From assembly GCA_037576195.1 (NCBI GenBank), contig CM075101.1:33294001-33358000 (forward strand): 64,000 nt of DNA, in the 5' to 3' direction. Position 1 is the stretch's first letter, and each line of letters starts with the position of its first letter. Below the pieces are notes generated by a model, which saw only the letters and a list, made by a program, of their open reading frames with translations, was not told the origin of the DNA and did not search any database. Shown one piece after another: positions 36,086 through 47,764 of the stretch. Source of the DNA: Phytoseiulus persimilis. Taxonomy: Eukaryota > Arthropoda > Arachnida > Mesostigmata > Phytoseiidae. Position numbers and translations under genes: made by a program.

Positions 36086-39000
36086 TGATATCATTGCTGG
36101 AACCGGCGTCTACCAAGTGTTGTCGAAGATCGATCTCTCGAGGGGATGTTCAGGTCAAATGTTGCTTTCCTTTCAGGGGCTGTCACTGAACTTCCATAGC
36201 GGGTAGGCCTCCTACGAAGTAATCTTCACGTAGAGGAGGTTTTCGGCTATCCGTTGTGGGAATTGGGGAACTCATCGGCCGCAAGACTTTCCGGCCCTAG
36301 AACTCTCGACTCCGGGGATTTCTTACCTGGAACCCTTCGCGATCGGTCATTCCAAAGTAATGAAACTCCCCCGGGGAGGTGTTTTAAGATCACTTCGGTC
36401 AGCGACGCCTCCACAGATTGGGACTGCGAGTGTGTAAAAGCTCTGGCTGCCACAAGCTGGAAACTATGGTATATTTATGCCATTATCGGAATGAGCCCAT
36501 TTTTACTGCTGGTTCGCTCAGAGACAGGGTGATATTCCCGTTTCGAGTGTACTTGAAGAAATTCAGTATGTCTCCGAAGATCGATGATACACTATGCTCG
36601 ACCTAAGACATGAGGTTCACTCGAGAAATAGATCAGGGACGACGAAATATGTGCGAAGCAGATAATTATGATAGATTCAACTATACGATGGAATCGAGTG
36701 TGTTAACGTGCCTCAGTCGATAGCGGCAAGGAGCTCCCCGGTCGGCAGTGGATCCCTGACTGCCGGTCCATCAAACCTCTGCATCTAGACCGAGATTCTC
36801 TGCAACAAGCAGTACATCGCCCTCTTGTCCCCAGATACGACCTCAATTCGTTCCCCCAAATCTCGAAGTAATGACTCCGACGGACGGCCTAGCACTCCCA
36901 AGGTCTCAAGGACGACGGGTTTGAAGATGATTAGTGAACTTGGCAGACCCTGTCGGGGAAAAATCTGAGATCGTCGTACACTTGGGGGAGTCGGATTGAT
37001 GAGTGATCATGGAAGCGGACTCAATTTTGTAGGATATCATCGATCGTCTCTGAGACAAGATTTCGCCCGTCTCGGTCAGCGAGTGTCCTGGTTCTCCTTT
37101 GGGGAAATTCTCAAGGAAACGGAGCAAGCTTCCTTGAGTGGGGCTCTTCTACCGGTTTGTTCACTCCCGAAATCGTGTCGCGGCAATTCAAGCCCTCTCT
37201 TTCCACATTTCCTGCGATAATAGCCGTCGCGATCAACTTTTTCCCTTAAATCGCTACGAAATATACCGCCACGATTCTTCACTTGAGGTGAGCACGCGGA
37301 CGACGGAAAGAGTTCCCGCTCTTTCAAAGAAGCTTCTCCGTGATTCCTCCCTATTGTTCTCCTCGGAATTTCAGGGATTCCGGTGGAGACGTCAAATATG
37401 CAGCGAACAGATACTTTTTTAGTAGCCCGTACTCAAAGAATGTTCAGACCTCGTTGAGTTCCAAACGTGGAACTTGAATTTCCCCTTGGATTCGGTCCAA
37501 CACTTTGATTCATTCCCAACGCATCGCATCGATGTTCGAATGCAAGTAGCTTCTCGAAATTCGCATGACCGACTTTCAGAAAATGGATGTCCATCTCCGA
37601 TGCATGCACAGTGCGTTGAAGGTTTCCGAATAGGACGTGGCATTGAGATACCGCGGGAACTGCGTTACAATTTTGAAACTATCTTCATGGATCTCTACGG
37701 AAACACATGAAAACTCAACTGCTCATTCCTCCAATGTACTAACTTCGGCCAAAATTCACCAGCGGCTTCAGAATTCTATGGTAGAGTGGGCATAAACTCG
37801 CTCTATTTGAAGAGCTATTTCTTCGGAACCGCAGACCGTATTCCTTAGTGGTGCATCCATGCTCCGCATGCGGGTCATTCCCATATGCAGCTTCGGAATC
37901 TGCAACTCCTTAACCATCTGACGCTGATTCGGCCTGTTTCAAACATTCAGCGCCAGCGTAACGCTGAACGTAACGTCCCAGCCAGTGTAACAATCTTCTT
38001 GCAGCGGCATTGGACGGCAATGACCTTGGATGAAGTTTTGCTCGGAATGGGGCTTAAAAACGTCCCTGACCGTCATGGTGTGAAACCATGTCAAACCCGG
38101 TAACAATGCACGCCCATTCAGCGGCCGCCATGATCTGAGAGCGGAATTGATCGGACACCCGTGTAGGGATCGGTAACTAGTCAGCACTCATTTCGAATAC
38201 AGTTGCGAATCCGAATCGAATCATATCCTACACGCTTCGGAGTTCTCGGACTGAATCGGCCCAACTTGAGCGATTTCCGACATGCTTCAGCGCGAGATTC
38301 CGTCGAAATCAGAGTGGCACGGAAGTACATGATTCTCCAACAAGCCACTGCATGCTTCTGAAGTTACATCGCATAGAGGAATCAACTCTGAACGTGGACG
38401 AAACTGAGGACGAATGAAGTTGTCTTGAACGAGCGAATAAGTTCTTTATTCGGGGGAACTTCCCTCACATTCCCTCCTTCACAATCAATATGTAATAATA
38501 TTCAAACAGGTGTTCGATGGTTAGATACAAGCACAGTGTCACCTGTAGAACTTCATGTCTGTACGTAGGTCTCGACCGATCGATCCAGATGAGAATCAAA
38601 TTCAAACGCAGAAAGAGACTGTGGTCATGGAGCCGAAACACAACGTAAAAAAGATGCGATGTCGACAGTTCCATTCCAGTTGAATTAGCCGACCAAGTTT
38701 CAAGTAATTTCATGGTCGGAAATTTGAAATACGTCGCACTGATTCAGTTTATCACACCACGCCGAGTCTCAACGTACTTGCTTCATGACATGCATTATGG
38801 ACTGGTGAGAATGGTGATGAATATAAAACGTCTCAATTGTGTGGACGTCTCAATTGTGTATATATACCTATGTACAAAGGTTGGTATAGCACAGATCCCA
38901 CCGTCGAAACTATAATACTTGACGTTCAACGACCGTGAACCGTCGGAACATCAAACTTCGGTCGGACCTGCTTCAGCGTCTGTCGTATTGTTCATCCTCA

Positions 39001-40176
39001 GATAGGATGTTTCGTTGAACCCGAACTCATCGGATGCTAAATTCAATAGTAATCATTCATCTTCACACCTGTTCTTTCGGAGACGTCCTGATAACAGCGA
39101 TGCCATACAGCGCTTCGCAGTGACTATCGACTGAAGACAACGAGACAGATATTACAACAATGTCACTGTGACCATGAACGTTGATTTCAGCGACGCACAT
39201 CGACACGAGCGAAGACTAACCCACACTTCATGCTTTGTTCCTGGCCGACTCGTCTCGACGTGTCTCAAGTCGTGGGCTTCTCTGGGAAGAATTCCGTCCC
39301 GAGAACGGCCCTCCGGATCGAAGATCTAGCCCAGACATCGGAGGTGAGAATCGTACCCAGCGTCTCCCCCGAACGGAGTTGGAACGACGAAGTTCATCCA
39401 TACTAGAGAGTCTGACCCGATCAGCCTCAGAGCGTGACACTCTGACAAGGCTGGCACTGTTTTCTGAAGGAGAGTACAAATATGTTGATCTGCTTTCTCG
39501 ACCTCTTTCCACCGGAATGGATGGCGTGCTCCCACTTCTCGCTTCATGAATGAATAGCTTGTCAACACTGGAGGAGTCTAACCAAACGATATCCCGTCAT
39601 GGGCCATGAGAGTAGGTATTCCCATTATAGCGTAGGTCGGTTTATGAAACGATCCATTGAGAAGAATCCTCTACTTAAAATGACAGGAGAACTCCTAGTT
39701 GTGCACAGCGTCCTTGAGACTGGATTCGTATCCTGACGTTGCCGCCAATCAATTCACAATATTCAGTTGTTTTTAAACCCCGACGTTTTATGTACCGGTG
39801 AGCTTTCGACCTAAATACCTATTTCGTTCCTTCGATTCTACTACTGATCCAATGTGAACAGAAACCTCACTTCACATTTCGCCTACTTCCTGTCTCCCTA
39901 GTTTTGTACCTTGAAATGTACGGAGGTGAACTCATATGATACAGCTAGTGGAGGATGATCAAATGATGCTGCTTTCTGAAGAAAAAACCGATCCCCGGGC
40001 GAAGAGATCGTTCCGGATCATCGTTTATGAGATGGCTGTGAGCTGAGAACGGGTTTCATAACGATATAATTGTCTTCTAAACTGATCGGGGCTTGCCTGT
40101 AACGATGGAGCATAGTGAGTTTCGAAAAAGACGGAGTACAGGATTGATATTCAGTTTCCTTGAGCGGAATCGATGC
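36086..40176. other. No recognisable gene
   Basis: Short frames only. A possible spliced piece lies at 37.1-37.4 kb (+), where a CTTGAG/GTGAGC donor and a GAATTTCAG acceptor join in phase to a stop (tail WRRQICSEQILF), but no family is recognised. A 104-codon Ser/Arg-rich frame lies at 39235-39549 (+). AATAAA on the minus strand at 38445-38450 is a distant candidate 3' end for the RasGAP gene. Confidence 0.35.
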
Positions 40177-43100
40177 TCACTTAGTTCCCCGGACGGTTCC
40201 TGTCTTCTGGTAATCGCGATATCTTCGATGCCAGCCTTCCAATTCTTTCGTACATTTACCGAGGGCCATCAAAGCGACTTTCATCGAGCGCGCGTCGTCG
40301 ATCTCGAAAGAAGTCTTTTTGCCGGAGACAGTCATTGCTCGTAATTCATCTGTCGTCCTGGAGGTAAGCGGAGAGAAGTTGTGATGAATTGACATACTCT
40401 GACGTCTTGGTACGGGACCTCAGATCGTGAAGACGAGCCAATATCTAAACTGTGTGAATATCTCACTTATGCACATCCTCTTGGATGTAAGTCGAGCTCC
40501 GTTCGGTGTCACCGTTCTCCAAATTATTGTTGAGTGTGTCTGTCAATGTTGAAGTCGCGGAATTGCTGGCCACTGAACATTCAAATGAGGTACTCAGCGT
40601 GAAGTCGTCCTGCCAGGGCCTCAAGCCTGAAATGGGGCGAACCCGCGTAAGATAATATGTGTAGCAACCTCGTATCGTCAGGTGGAGACTTGGAGAATCA
40701 ACCGGCTCCTCGACCGGCTCACGGTTCAAGGCCATTCACGGGATTTGAACGCCTCGCGGTCAGGTGCGAAATGGAGAAAAGAGACCTGCCACTCACCTCC
40801 CAAAGTTCCCTGCGATTGTGAGTTGAGAATGGTATCGCAATTTTCCGTGAGCGCCTCGAAATTGTTCCAGTTGGAGATGACGAGTGAATGTAGGCGTTCA
40901 AGTTCTCGATCAAGGTCTACCTGAGCCCCTAATTCGGTTCGGGACACCGGCGAACAGCCGCGTTCGCCTTCGAACCGAGATCCGCAACACAACCATTCAC
41001 CGTTTATGAAGGCATCGGGGTGGAAAGCTTGCACCTTGTGCCGGTTAGGAGCCGTCAATCTCCTCAGAATGTCTAACCACTCCTGCTCCTCTACGCAGTT
41101 GTTGCATTGAATGTACAAAATGCCGGAAGGCTGGACAATCTGAGGAGGGGAGAAAAGTATTCGCGGGAGCGGAACACACTCCTGCCTCTTCATATAATCG
41201 CTGAATACGGGAGGAACGAGTGCGCAGCACTGAAATCGATGTGAGGTTCTCACCTGAAGGACGTTGTTCAATCTGAAAGACTCCTCTCGGAGCCTCTCAA
41301 CTCCTAATACTTCGTCGAGCGGAATTTCGCACAGAGGGTTCCCGTCCTTGTTTTTCGAATAGCATAAAGCTTTTGACGTCAAGAAAAAATGTCGTTTCTT
41401 GAATTGTTTCAATCCAAGCTTGTTCCTATTCTGCGCCCGTTTCGTCAAGCTGCCCTGTTTGAGAACCACCGGCGGAGAGGAATTGTTGGGTTCCCGCGGG
41501 AGCGCGGATATTGTTTTGAGATTTGACGAGATCATCTCCAGGAAAGAAGTCACTTTTTGTGGGTGACTTTCGTTTAGGAACTGCGAGTAGAACCGCCACA
41601 TGTACTCCTCTTTGTAGGGCACGAAATTCTGGCGTTCCCCGACGCGAGTTCGCGAAGCTTCGACGTTTTTCGACGTCAGGTTGCCAACGCTCTGGACAAC
41701 CTTCGATATCAGCGTAAGGGTACGGTTCGCTTGAGGGTCGACACTGCGTTGAGGAGGACAAAGGTCGAAAAGCTTCGGGTTGAGAATGGCAGCCGCGAAA
41801 AACCGAAGGAATACAAACACCGAAACAACTGAGTACTGGGTTCGCGAGTTTTTAGGGAAGCGTTTCGCGGCTAGTCGTTTGAGTGCATTGAAAAGTTCAC
41901 GAAGGATTGGTGGACATTCGGCCGCACTTTTTGTGATAGCCTCGAAGGCCTCGTCCGCGTACGATTTGAGATTTTGCGTGTTGATCGGAAGCTGTTTGGC
42001 CTCATCACTGAGTTTCGTTGGATCGATTTCACACGGCTTTCGCTCGGACAGCACTCGGTCGATCAACGAACGGAGAGTACTCTGTAGGTACTGCATGCCA
42101 ACAAACTTCATGAACTCGTCAACGCAGCGAGATAGTAATGAATTGCCTCGGAACAACGTAGTGGCGTCGCTCGTGTTGCTCATTTCGTGCTCAGCGACCG
42201 CCCGCAAAAATTTCACGATTTGTTTCGTTTCCGATAGAACGCGAACCAGCGGTGTGATGGCTTCCTTGCCACCGGCAGGGACCTAAAAGTCGAACAGAGT
42301 GATTTTTAGAACTCTGTAGAAGGAAAAAAATCTCCGCCCAGACCCTTTCCGAGTCATGGCGGTTCTATGGGGACATAGGGCTTCTCGGTTCCAGTGGTGG
42401 GGTAGGGTGGGCAGGTCGGGGAAATGTACGAAAATCACTGGTACAGATCAATCGACAGAAAGCATTCTCGCGGGTGCGAGTGTTCGTGCGTCCATCCGAA
42501 TAATTTTGAAAACCTCTAGCCAATGCTCACGAGTTGAGAGATGATGTAGGCAGCACTACAGGTTATGGGCTGCACTTGCCAGCTGGACACGATCAACTGC
42601 CGCAGCACGTCGTACGTCGCAGACGGAAAAACAGTGTCCGACGTGAAATGCAGTTTCAAACGAAGAGCTCCTAGCTCGGGATAGTTGTTCTTCTTGGAGA
42701 ACTCTTCTCTCGGTCCTAAGTAATACCAGGCCGATATTGGCTCTTGCTGTCGGAGCTCGACGGCAGAGCATCCCAGGCGAACTTCTCCAAGAAAAACGCT
42801 TGATCCCAACTGCACGTCGTGATAGAGTGATACCTGGCGAACAGAGAAGTCTGTGTTTGAGAGTCTCCCCCGATGAGCCAAACCGGCTCGGAAGTCTCGC
42901 TTGGAGCCATATAGAATATCGACACAAAGTCCAAACAGTTTGAAACTTGGGCCTACCTTGACTTCGAACCGATCCCAATCTCTCGGCAGGAAAAAGTCAA
43001 ACGTCTCCTCGAATGAGGGCCGTGAAGTCTTTCTGAGAGCTTTCGTTCTTTTCTGATCGACCTTGACATTGTCTCTGTACAAAGTGACCACTGCGTAGGG

Positions 43101-43575
43101 ATCGCAGTAGCCTCGAATCGTGTTAAGATCGCAACACTCAGCTATTCGGAGCACTAATCGAGTTTCCGCTCCAGAACGGAACAGCTCCTCCTCCGACAAA
43201 GGATGAATCGAAGACAATTGAAGTCCGTTTTGAAAGTGCTGCAGTGCCAGGAATAAGTGGATTTTTCCCTGAACTTCGGAATCCGCGTCAACCTGCACAA
43301 GGAAACATCTTCCGTCAGGAGTGATTGCGTAGGAAGCCAGTGATGTACGGGGCGCGTCTCGTTGAGAAAATTTTTTCAGGAGCGAGAATGAGCTTACCGG
43401 TTCGATGTTGAACCAATGTTCTTTGGCGTGGAATTTCAGAATGTCTCCCCTGCTCAAGCTGACGCGACCGATGACCTTGTCCTTGTTGGATACCTTCTCG
43501 CGCTCGTTGACGTAAATATTTAGTAGGTGGAAGTCTCTCGGTATATCGCAGCGGAACTGCTCGGCTATGAATGGA
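40177..43575 (-). CDS. RASA3: RASA3/GAP1-type Ras GTPase-activating protein (5' incomplete)
   Basis: This protein stimulates GTP hydrolysis by Ras (and Rap) at the plasma membrane. Seven exons in transcript order: 43398-43575, 42957-43292, 42531-42833, 41254-42282, 40797-41139, 40467-40626 and 40177-40357. All junctions are GT..AG and in phase, giving 842 residues. Order: rest of a first C2 (begins PFIAEQFRCDIP); second C2 (DADSEVQGKIHL, CDPYAVVTLYRD); RasGAP domain with arginine finger LFRGNSLLSRC and the block FLRFFAAAILNP; PH domain (KKRHFFLTSKALCYSKN to EEQEWLDILRRL); BTK-type zinc motif (FHPDAF, WLCC, GCSP); and a C-terminal tail ending VRGTK. The first exon entry is two bases into a codon, so at least one upstream exon (start of the first C2, about 50-60 residues) is missing and was not found up to 45.4 kb. 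In the GAP signature the usual PAI proline is alanine. RASA2 is the close alternative, but the DADSEVQGK block and overall layout match RASA3/Drosophila RasGAP1. Confidence 0.92.
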
Positions 43576-46500
43576 CTGGAAGTAAGCGTAGAAATATTGT
43601 TAACATCTTGGTCTCGGCTCACTCAACGACGACAGCGGTGACCACTGATGTCGAGCCCGCTCGACAGAACTCCCCTGGGGGGCCGGAGGCAATCTCTTGT
43701 GACCAGTTTGCTCTCGCAAGAGAAAGGTGCAGGACAACCGTCAAATTGAAGCCAGTTCAGTGTATTCCACTTTATTTTCGTGGAGATGGTTAGGCACAAG
43801 CAACCGCCCTCCCGGAACCCAAGAAAGATTATTCAGAATAAAAGCGCTCACGAGACTGGGGGGCTGACATCAGGTCCAGCCATCTCCAATAACCGAAGTT
43901 TCCTCTCTGCGTCTGTGTGGAGACCATGAATCGGAAAGTGTCTCCTAGAGGCGGTTCCCTCTCGAGTGCGAGCCTCTTATGAGGACCGCGTATGGCACAT
44001 AGTGATGGAATCTGTCCCGGTCTGAGATATACGGAGTTGTTTCTTATGCGCCGGCCTCCGGCTCATGAAAAGCGAGGCAGGCCGTTGCTAGAGCCTCATA
44101 CCCTAGGACAAACAACTCATTTCTGACGCCCTATCTGTTCCTGCGCCTGCGTCTATTCGCCCAGCGAGCCAACCATAGCTGAATAAATCAGTCAGACGGT
44201 CCTCAACATTGGACCCGCGTGGTGCGTGATACGCTCGTAGATTTCCAGCCGCTCAGGAATTCGATCTAATTCTATTCATCAAACATGAGTATCACGACGA
44301 TACGATCACGCCGGCGACACCGCCACAAGCGTAGTTGTTCCTTCCGCTACGGCGCGGCGTTACGATTGCCCAGATAGCTGGGCTACGCTGAGTTCCATTC
44401 AGAGAGAACAGTTTTATCAATGACACGACGACACCGCGGCGCATCGGCCTTCTTCTGTGTGAAGGCCGCAGGCAACATGGCCAGCGCAGCGGCGGCAGCT
44501 GCAGAGTACGTGAGAGGAGAAAGCATCGAAACTCGAACGTTTGGAGGAGTCGAGACGGAGGAAATAGCGTAGGCCGCGCGAGCGATCGTTGTAAACCAAG
44601 ATCCGCTTTTCTAAGCGCGAATTTCCGGCTTCGTACGCCGTTCTTTCGAGGACTTTGGTGCGTAAGCTGACCGTCTCGTTGGTTGGCTTGCTTGCCTCTC
44701 TGCCCAGAGGTTGACTCGAGGCCTTCTCTGTTGACGTGAGTCAAGATGCCTGTCGAAGAGCTGACTCTCGAGCGAGCTGGAGGACAGAGTGAGTGGTCTT
44801 TAGCGCAACATAATGCTGGTTCGGTCAACCGACTCGTCAAGACACCGCAGAAACGTCGCAGGCTCGTTCGTCCTTGGAATTAAGTCTGCGCAGAGGCTCC
44901 CCTTTCCAAAGGAGGACTCAGCTTTACAACAGATCTCGCAACTCCTCGCATTTTCGCGTTTCATTCAATGATTCCGAGTCGTTGACTCTTGCTCACTGCC
45001 GATTGACAGACAAGGACAGCTTGACAGGCCGCCATGGAGCGCACTGCACAGTGTACTGAAGCATCGAATCCTCCCGCTCCGCATCCTATGAGCTTCTGAC
45101 TCCGCTGTGCGTTCGGGCCAATCCTTCGATCTGCCTGTCGGTACCTTCAATATTTGTGATGCGGGACGGATTCCTCTCGAAGAGGACCGCCGAGAGAGTT
45201 CTTCCCCAATTCAAAGTTCATGCATACCGTCCAAATCGCTCATACGATTCGTCATTCGGAAGCCTCTATTCCGCCTACAGAGACAAAATATGGAACGCGA
45301 CTGATCGAGAGCGGCTGCTGCTTCCGATTGCACTTTGTCCAGTGAAGAATCATATTTCTCGAGGAACGAATGCCGAGACGCGCGGAGCTCGCTAATCATT
45401 CAACCATGAATACAATATTCTCTCGCCCAGAGCCAGAAGTGACGAGCCGAGAACCACGGACTTGACGGGAGCACAAGCTTTCAAACACCCGAAATCTTCC
45501 CGCGTCACCCCTCACCATTGTTCGCTCTACAAGAGGCGGCCAGAAGAAATAATTGAATCGAGGAAATTCTTCACAGATCCTGGAACAAGGAGCGGATGAA
45601 TTCATCGTTCCGTCAGACGACCGAGCCACTCGCGAATTCGCAGCCGGCCCTGGGATTTTAATTGTGGAATCGAACTGGTCTGTTTCGAGTTTGAGCCGAT
45701 TCGATTTGTGGTCGACTTCAAAACAGTCAGCTCCTACAGGAAGGAGCCCTATCTCTCCAAGCGCATGTCGTGTACTGCACATCTACTATTCCGATGGCTT
45801 CTTGAAACCCGAATGGTTGTATTGTGATTGTTATTCATTCCACTGTCTTGAGCTCAGTTTGACGAAACGGCCGTCGGCGGGGGTCTCACAACGATCTGAC
45901 GGTCTCACGGGAGGTGTACTGTGGGATAATGTGAACGAAACGAAGGCTTCGCTGCACGTTGTGCGTTGGATTAGCCTGGCACGAGCCGCTGTCGTTGGCG
46001 TTCGTTTCGCTAAACCGATTCAGGGCTAAAAGGTTCAGGAGACGGCAGCCCATGCACTGATTGCGCGCAGAATGCGAGACTATTAGCAATCGAGATAACG
46101 CGAATTGATTCTATCCTTGCCACCTTGCTGGCACGGAAGCGTTTCCTCTCCTCTTCCGCAGGCTCAGCTCGCTTAGCGGAAGGCAAAGTGCTCATCTCCA
46201 AGACCACTCGTGGCGTATCCCCTCCTGCCTCCGCTCGCTACATTCATTTATTCCTTCTACGCCAGCTTGCTAGAGCCTGCAATCGGAATGAACGGCGCAG
46301 CTTCCGGCAGATAGTTGTGAATGCTGCTCACTTGAGTCGCTTACACCCGCCGACGTCACCGAAGCAGCGATCGTGATCGAGAATAGAGATCCACTGGACA
46401 GGAAGATAGCGGAATAACAGAAAGGATAAAAGCCCTCTTAAGTCATTCTAGACGACTGATTACGGTTCCAGTAGAAAGAGCGGTGTCACGATCTCCTGAG

Positions 46501-47524
46501 CTTGCCACAACCCACCGCCGCTTCTGCACCCTCCCGAACGTGAGGATATCGATCTCCAGTGACTCGATGTTCAGCGGCTTGCTGAAAATCAAAACGTCAG
46601 GAACGAAACGGAAGTGCGTTTTCAAAGCAATTGACTTCCCCCGCCCTCCAGGGCCAGAGTATCTCGAGCACTCACAACTGGACACCACATCAATAGAGGA
46701 GGACATAGCAGAAGGGATCTGTGCCCATCCCGGCCAACGGCATTCTCCGGTCAATTCAATGAGCCGACACAGCGGCTGGATCTTTTGAGGCAGTTTCAGG
46801 AAAATCCCCTTTTCATGAACTCCATCCGCACGTCCTCGAGCGACCCGAAGCCGAGAAAATAGTTCGGAGCCATTGCACCCAATGGAGAAGAAGAGCACAG
46901 GTCCTCGGCGATCTCTTCACGTCACAGTATTATTCTCGGTTGCGAGCCGTGTCGCTCCGCCGCGCTCCACGCAACCACACCGCCGCTGCCATTCAAGGTA
47001 TAATGTGTCCAATGATCCATATTTGCCCGCAACGCAATACATCCTGTGAATGCTCCGCGTATTATCGATGATTCGCCCACGCTTCCGTCAATCCGATCAT
47101 TATTCAGGCGTTCATTCATCGTGAGTCGTCATCGCGTACGTGTGAATCCCATTCAGCTCAGACATTGCGTGCCATTGACACACGGGAATGGCTGTGTGTT
47201 GGTGAGCACGGGTTAGTGCTTTTGTGAGACAGTCTAGGCGAGCGACTGACATCGCTGCCGCCATCGCGAACATCATGGCCAAAGTCAGCCAGCAGCAGTG
47301 CTCACGTCCTGTCTTCTCCACAAGCGGGACTCCGCTTGGAAAATTCGAATTCTTTCTGTTTGCATTGCCCGCATAGTGCCCGCTCCTCGGATAGAGGAAT
47401 AAATTACTCTGGCGACTCGGGGTCCCGACAACTCTGAAAATGAGCCGAGTCTCGGTTCCCCCGAGGAAACTTTCAGCACTCCAGCGTGATCGCTGTTGGA
47501 CGGAGCAGCAAGGAATGGCTATGC

Positions 47525-47764
47525 TTAGAATCGAACATGGGACCGATGAAAACATGCGATATTATCCGTTCTCTGAAGGAGGCACAGGCGGCGGTGCGCA
47601 GCTACGATGAAATTGTTCCAAAAATCACGGTTTCCGGAAAGCTGAGGGACGCACTCGACGAACGGATCCGCGTTTCTTGAAGCGCGTCTATTTTTTCCTG
47701 CTAGCACTACTACGACCGATGCTACTAGCACAATCACCGCCGTGACGATTGCTTTTACTACCAT
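47525..47764 (-). CDS. Possible small membrane protein, unknown
   Basis: ATG at 47764 in a good context (ACCATGG on the opposite strand reads CCATGG) opens 79 residues. Residues 4-23 are strongly hydrophobic (KAIVTAVIVLVASVVVVLAG), followed by basic KNRR, as in a signal anchor or uncleaved leader. The rest is polar with no domain. A plus-strand frame across the same bases (47486-47680) is also open and protein-like, so which strand codes, if either, is undecided. Confidence 0.25.
   Translation of the reverse strand: MVVKAIVTAVIVLVASVVVVLAGKNRRASRNADPFVECVPQLSGNRDFWNNFIVAAHRRLCLLQRTDNIACFHRSHVRF

Noticed and set aside
41780..42286. 168-codon plus-strand ORF
   Set aside because: It is antisense to the RasGAP catalytic exon, which is certain. 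The open frame is a shadow of coding composition.
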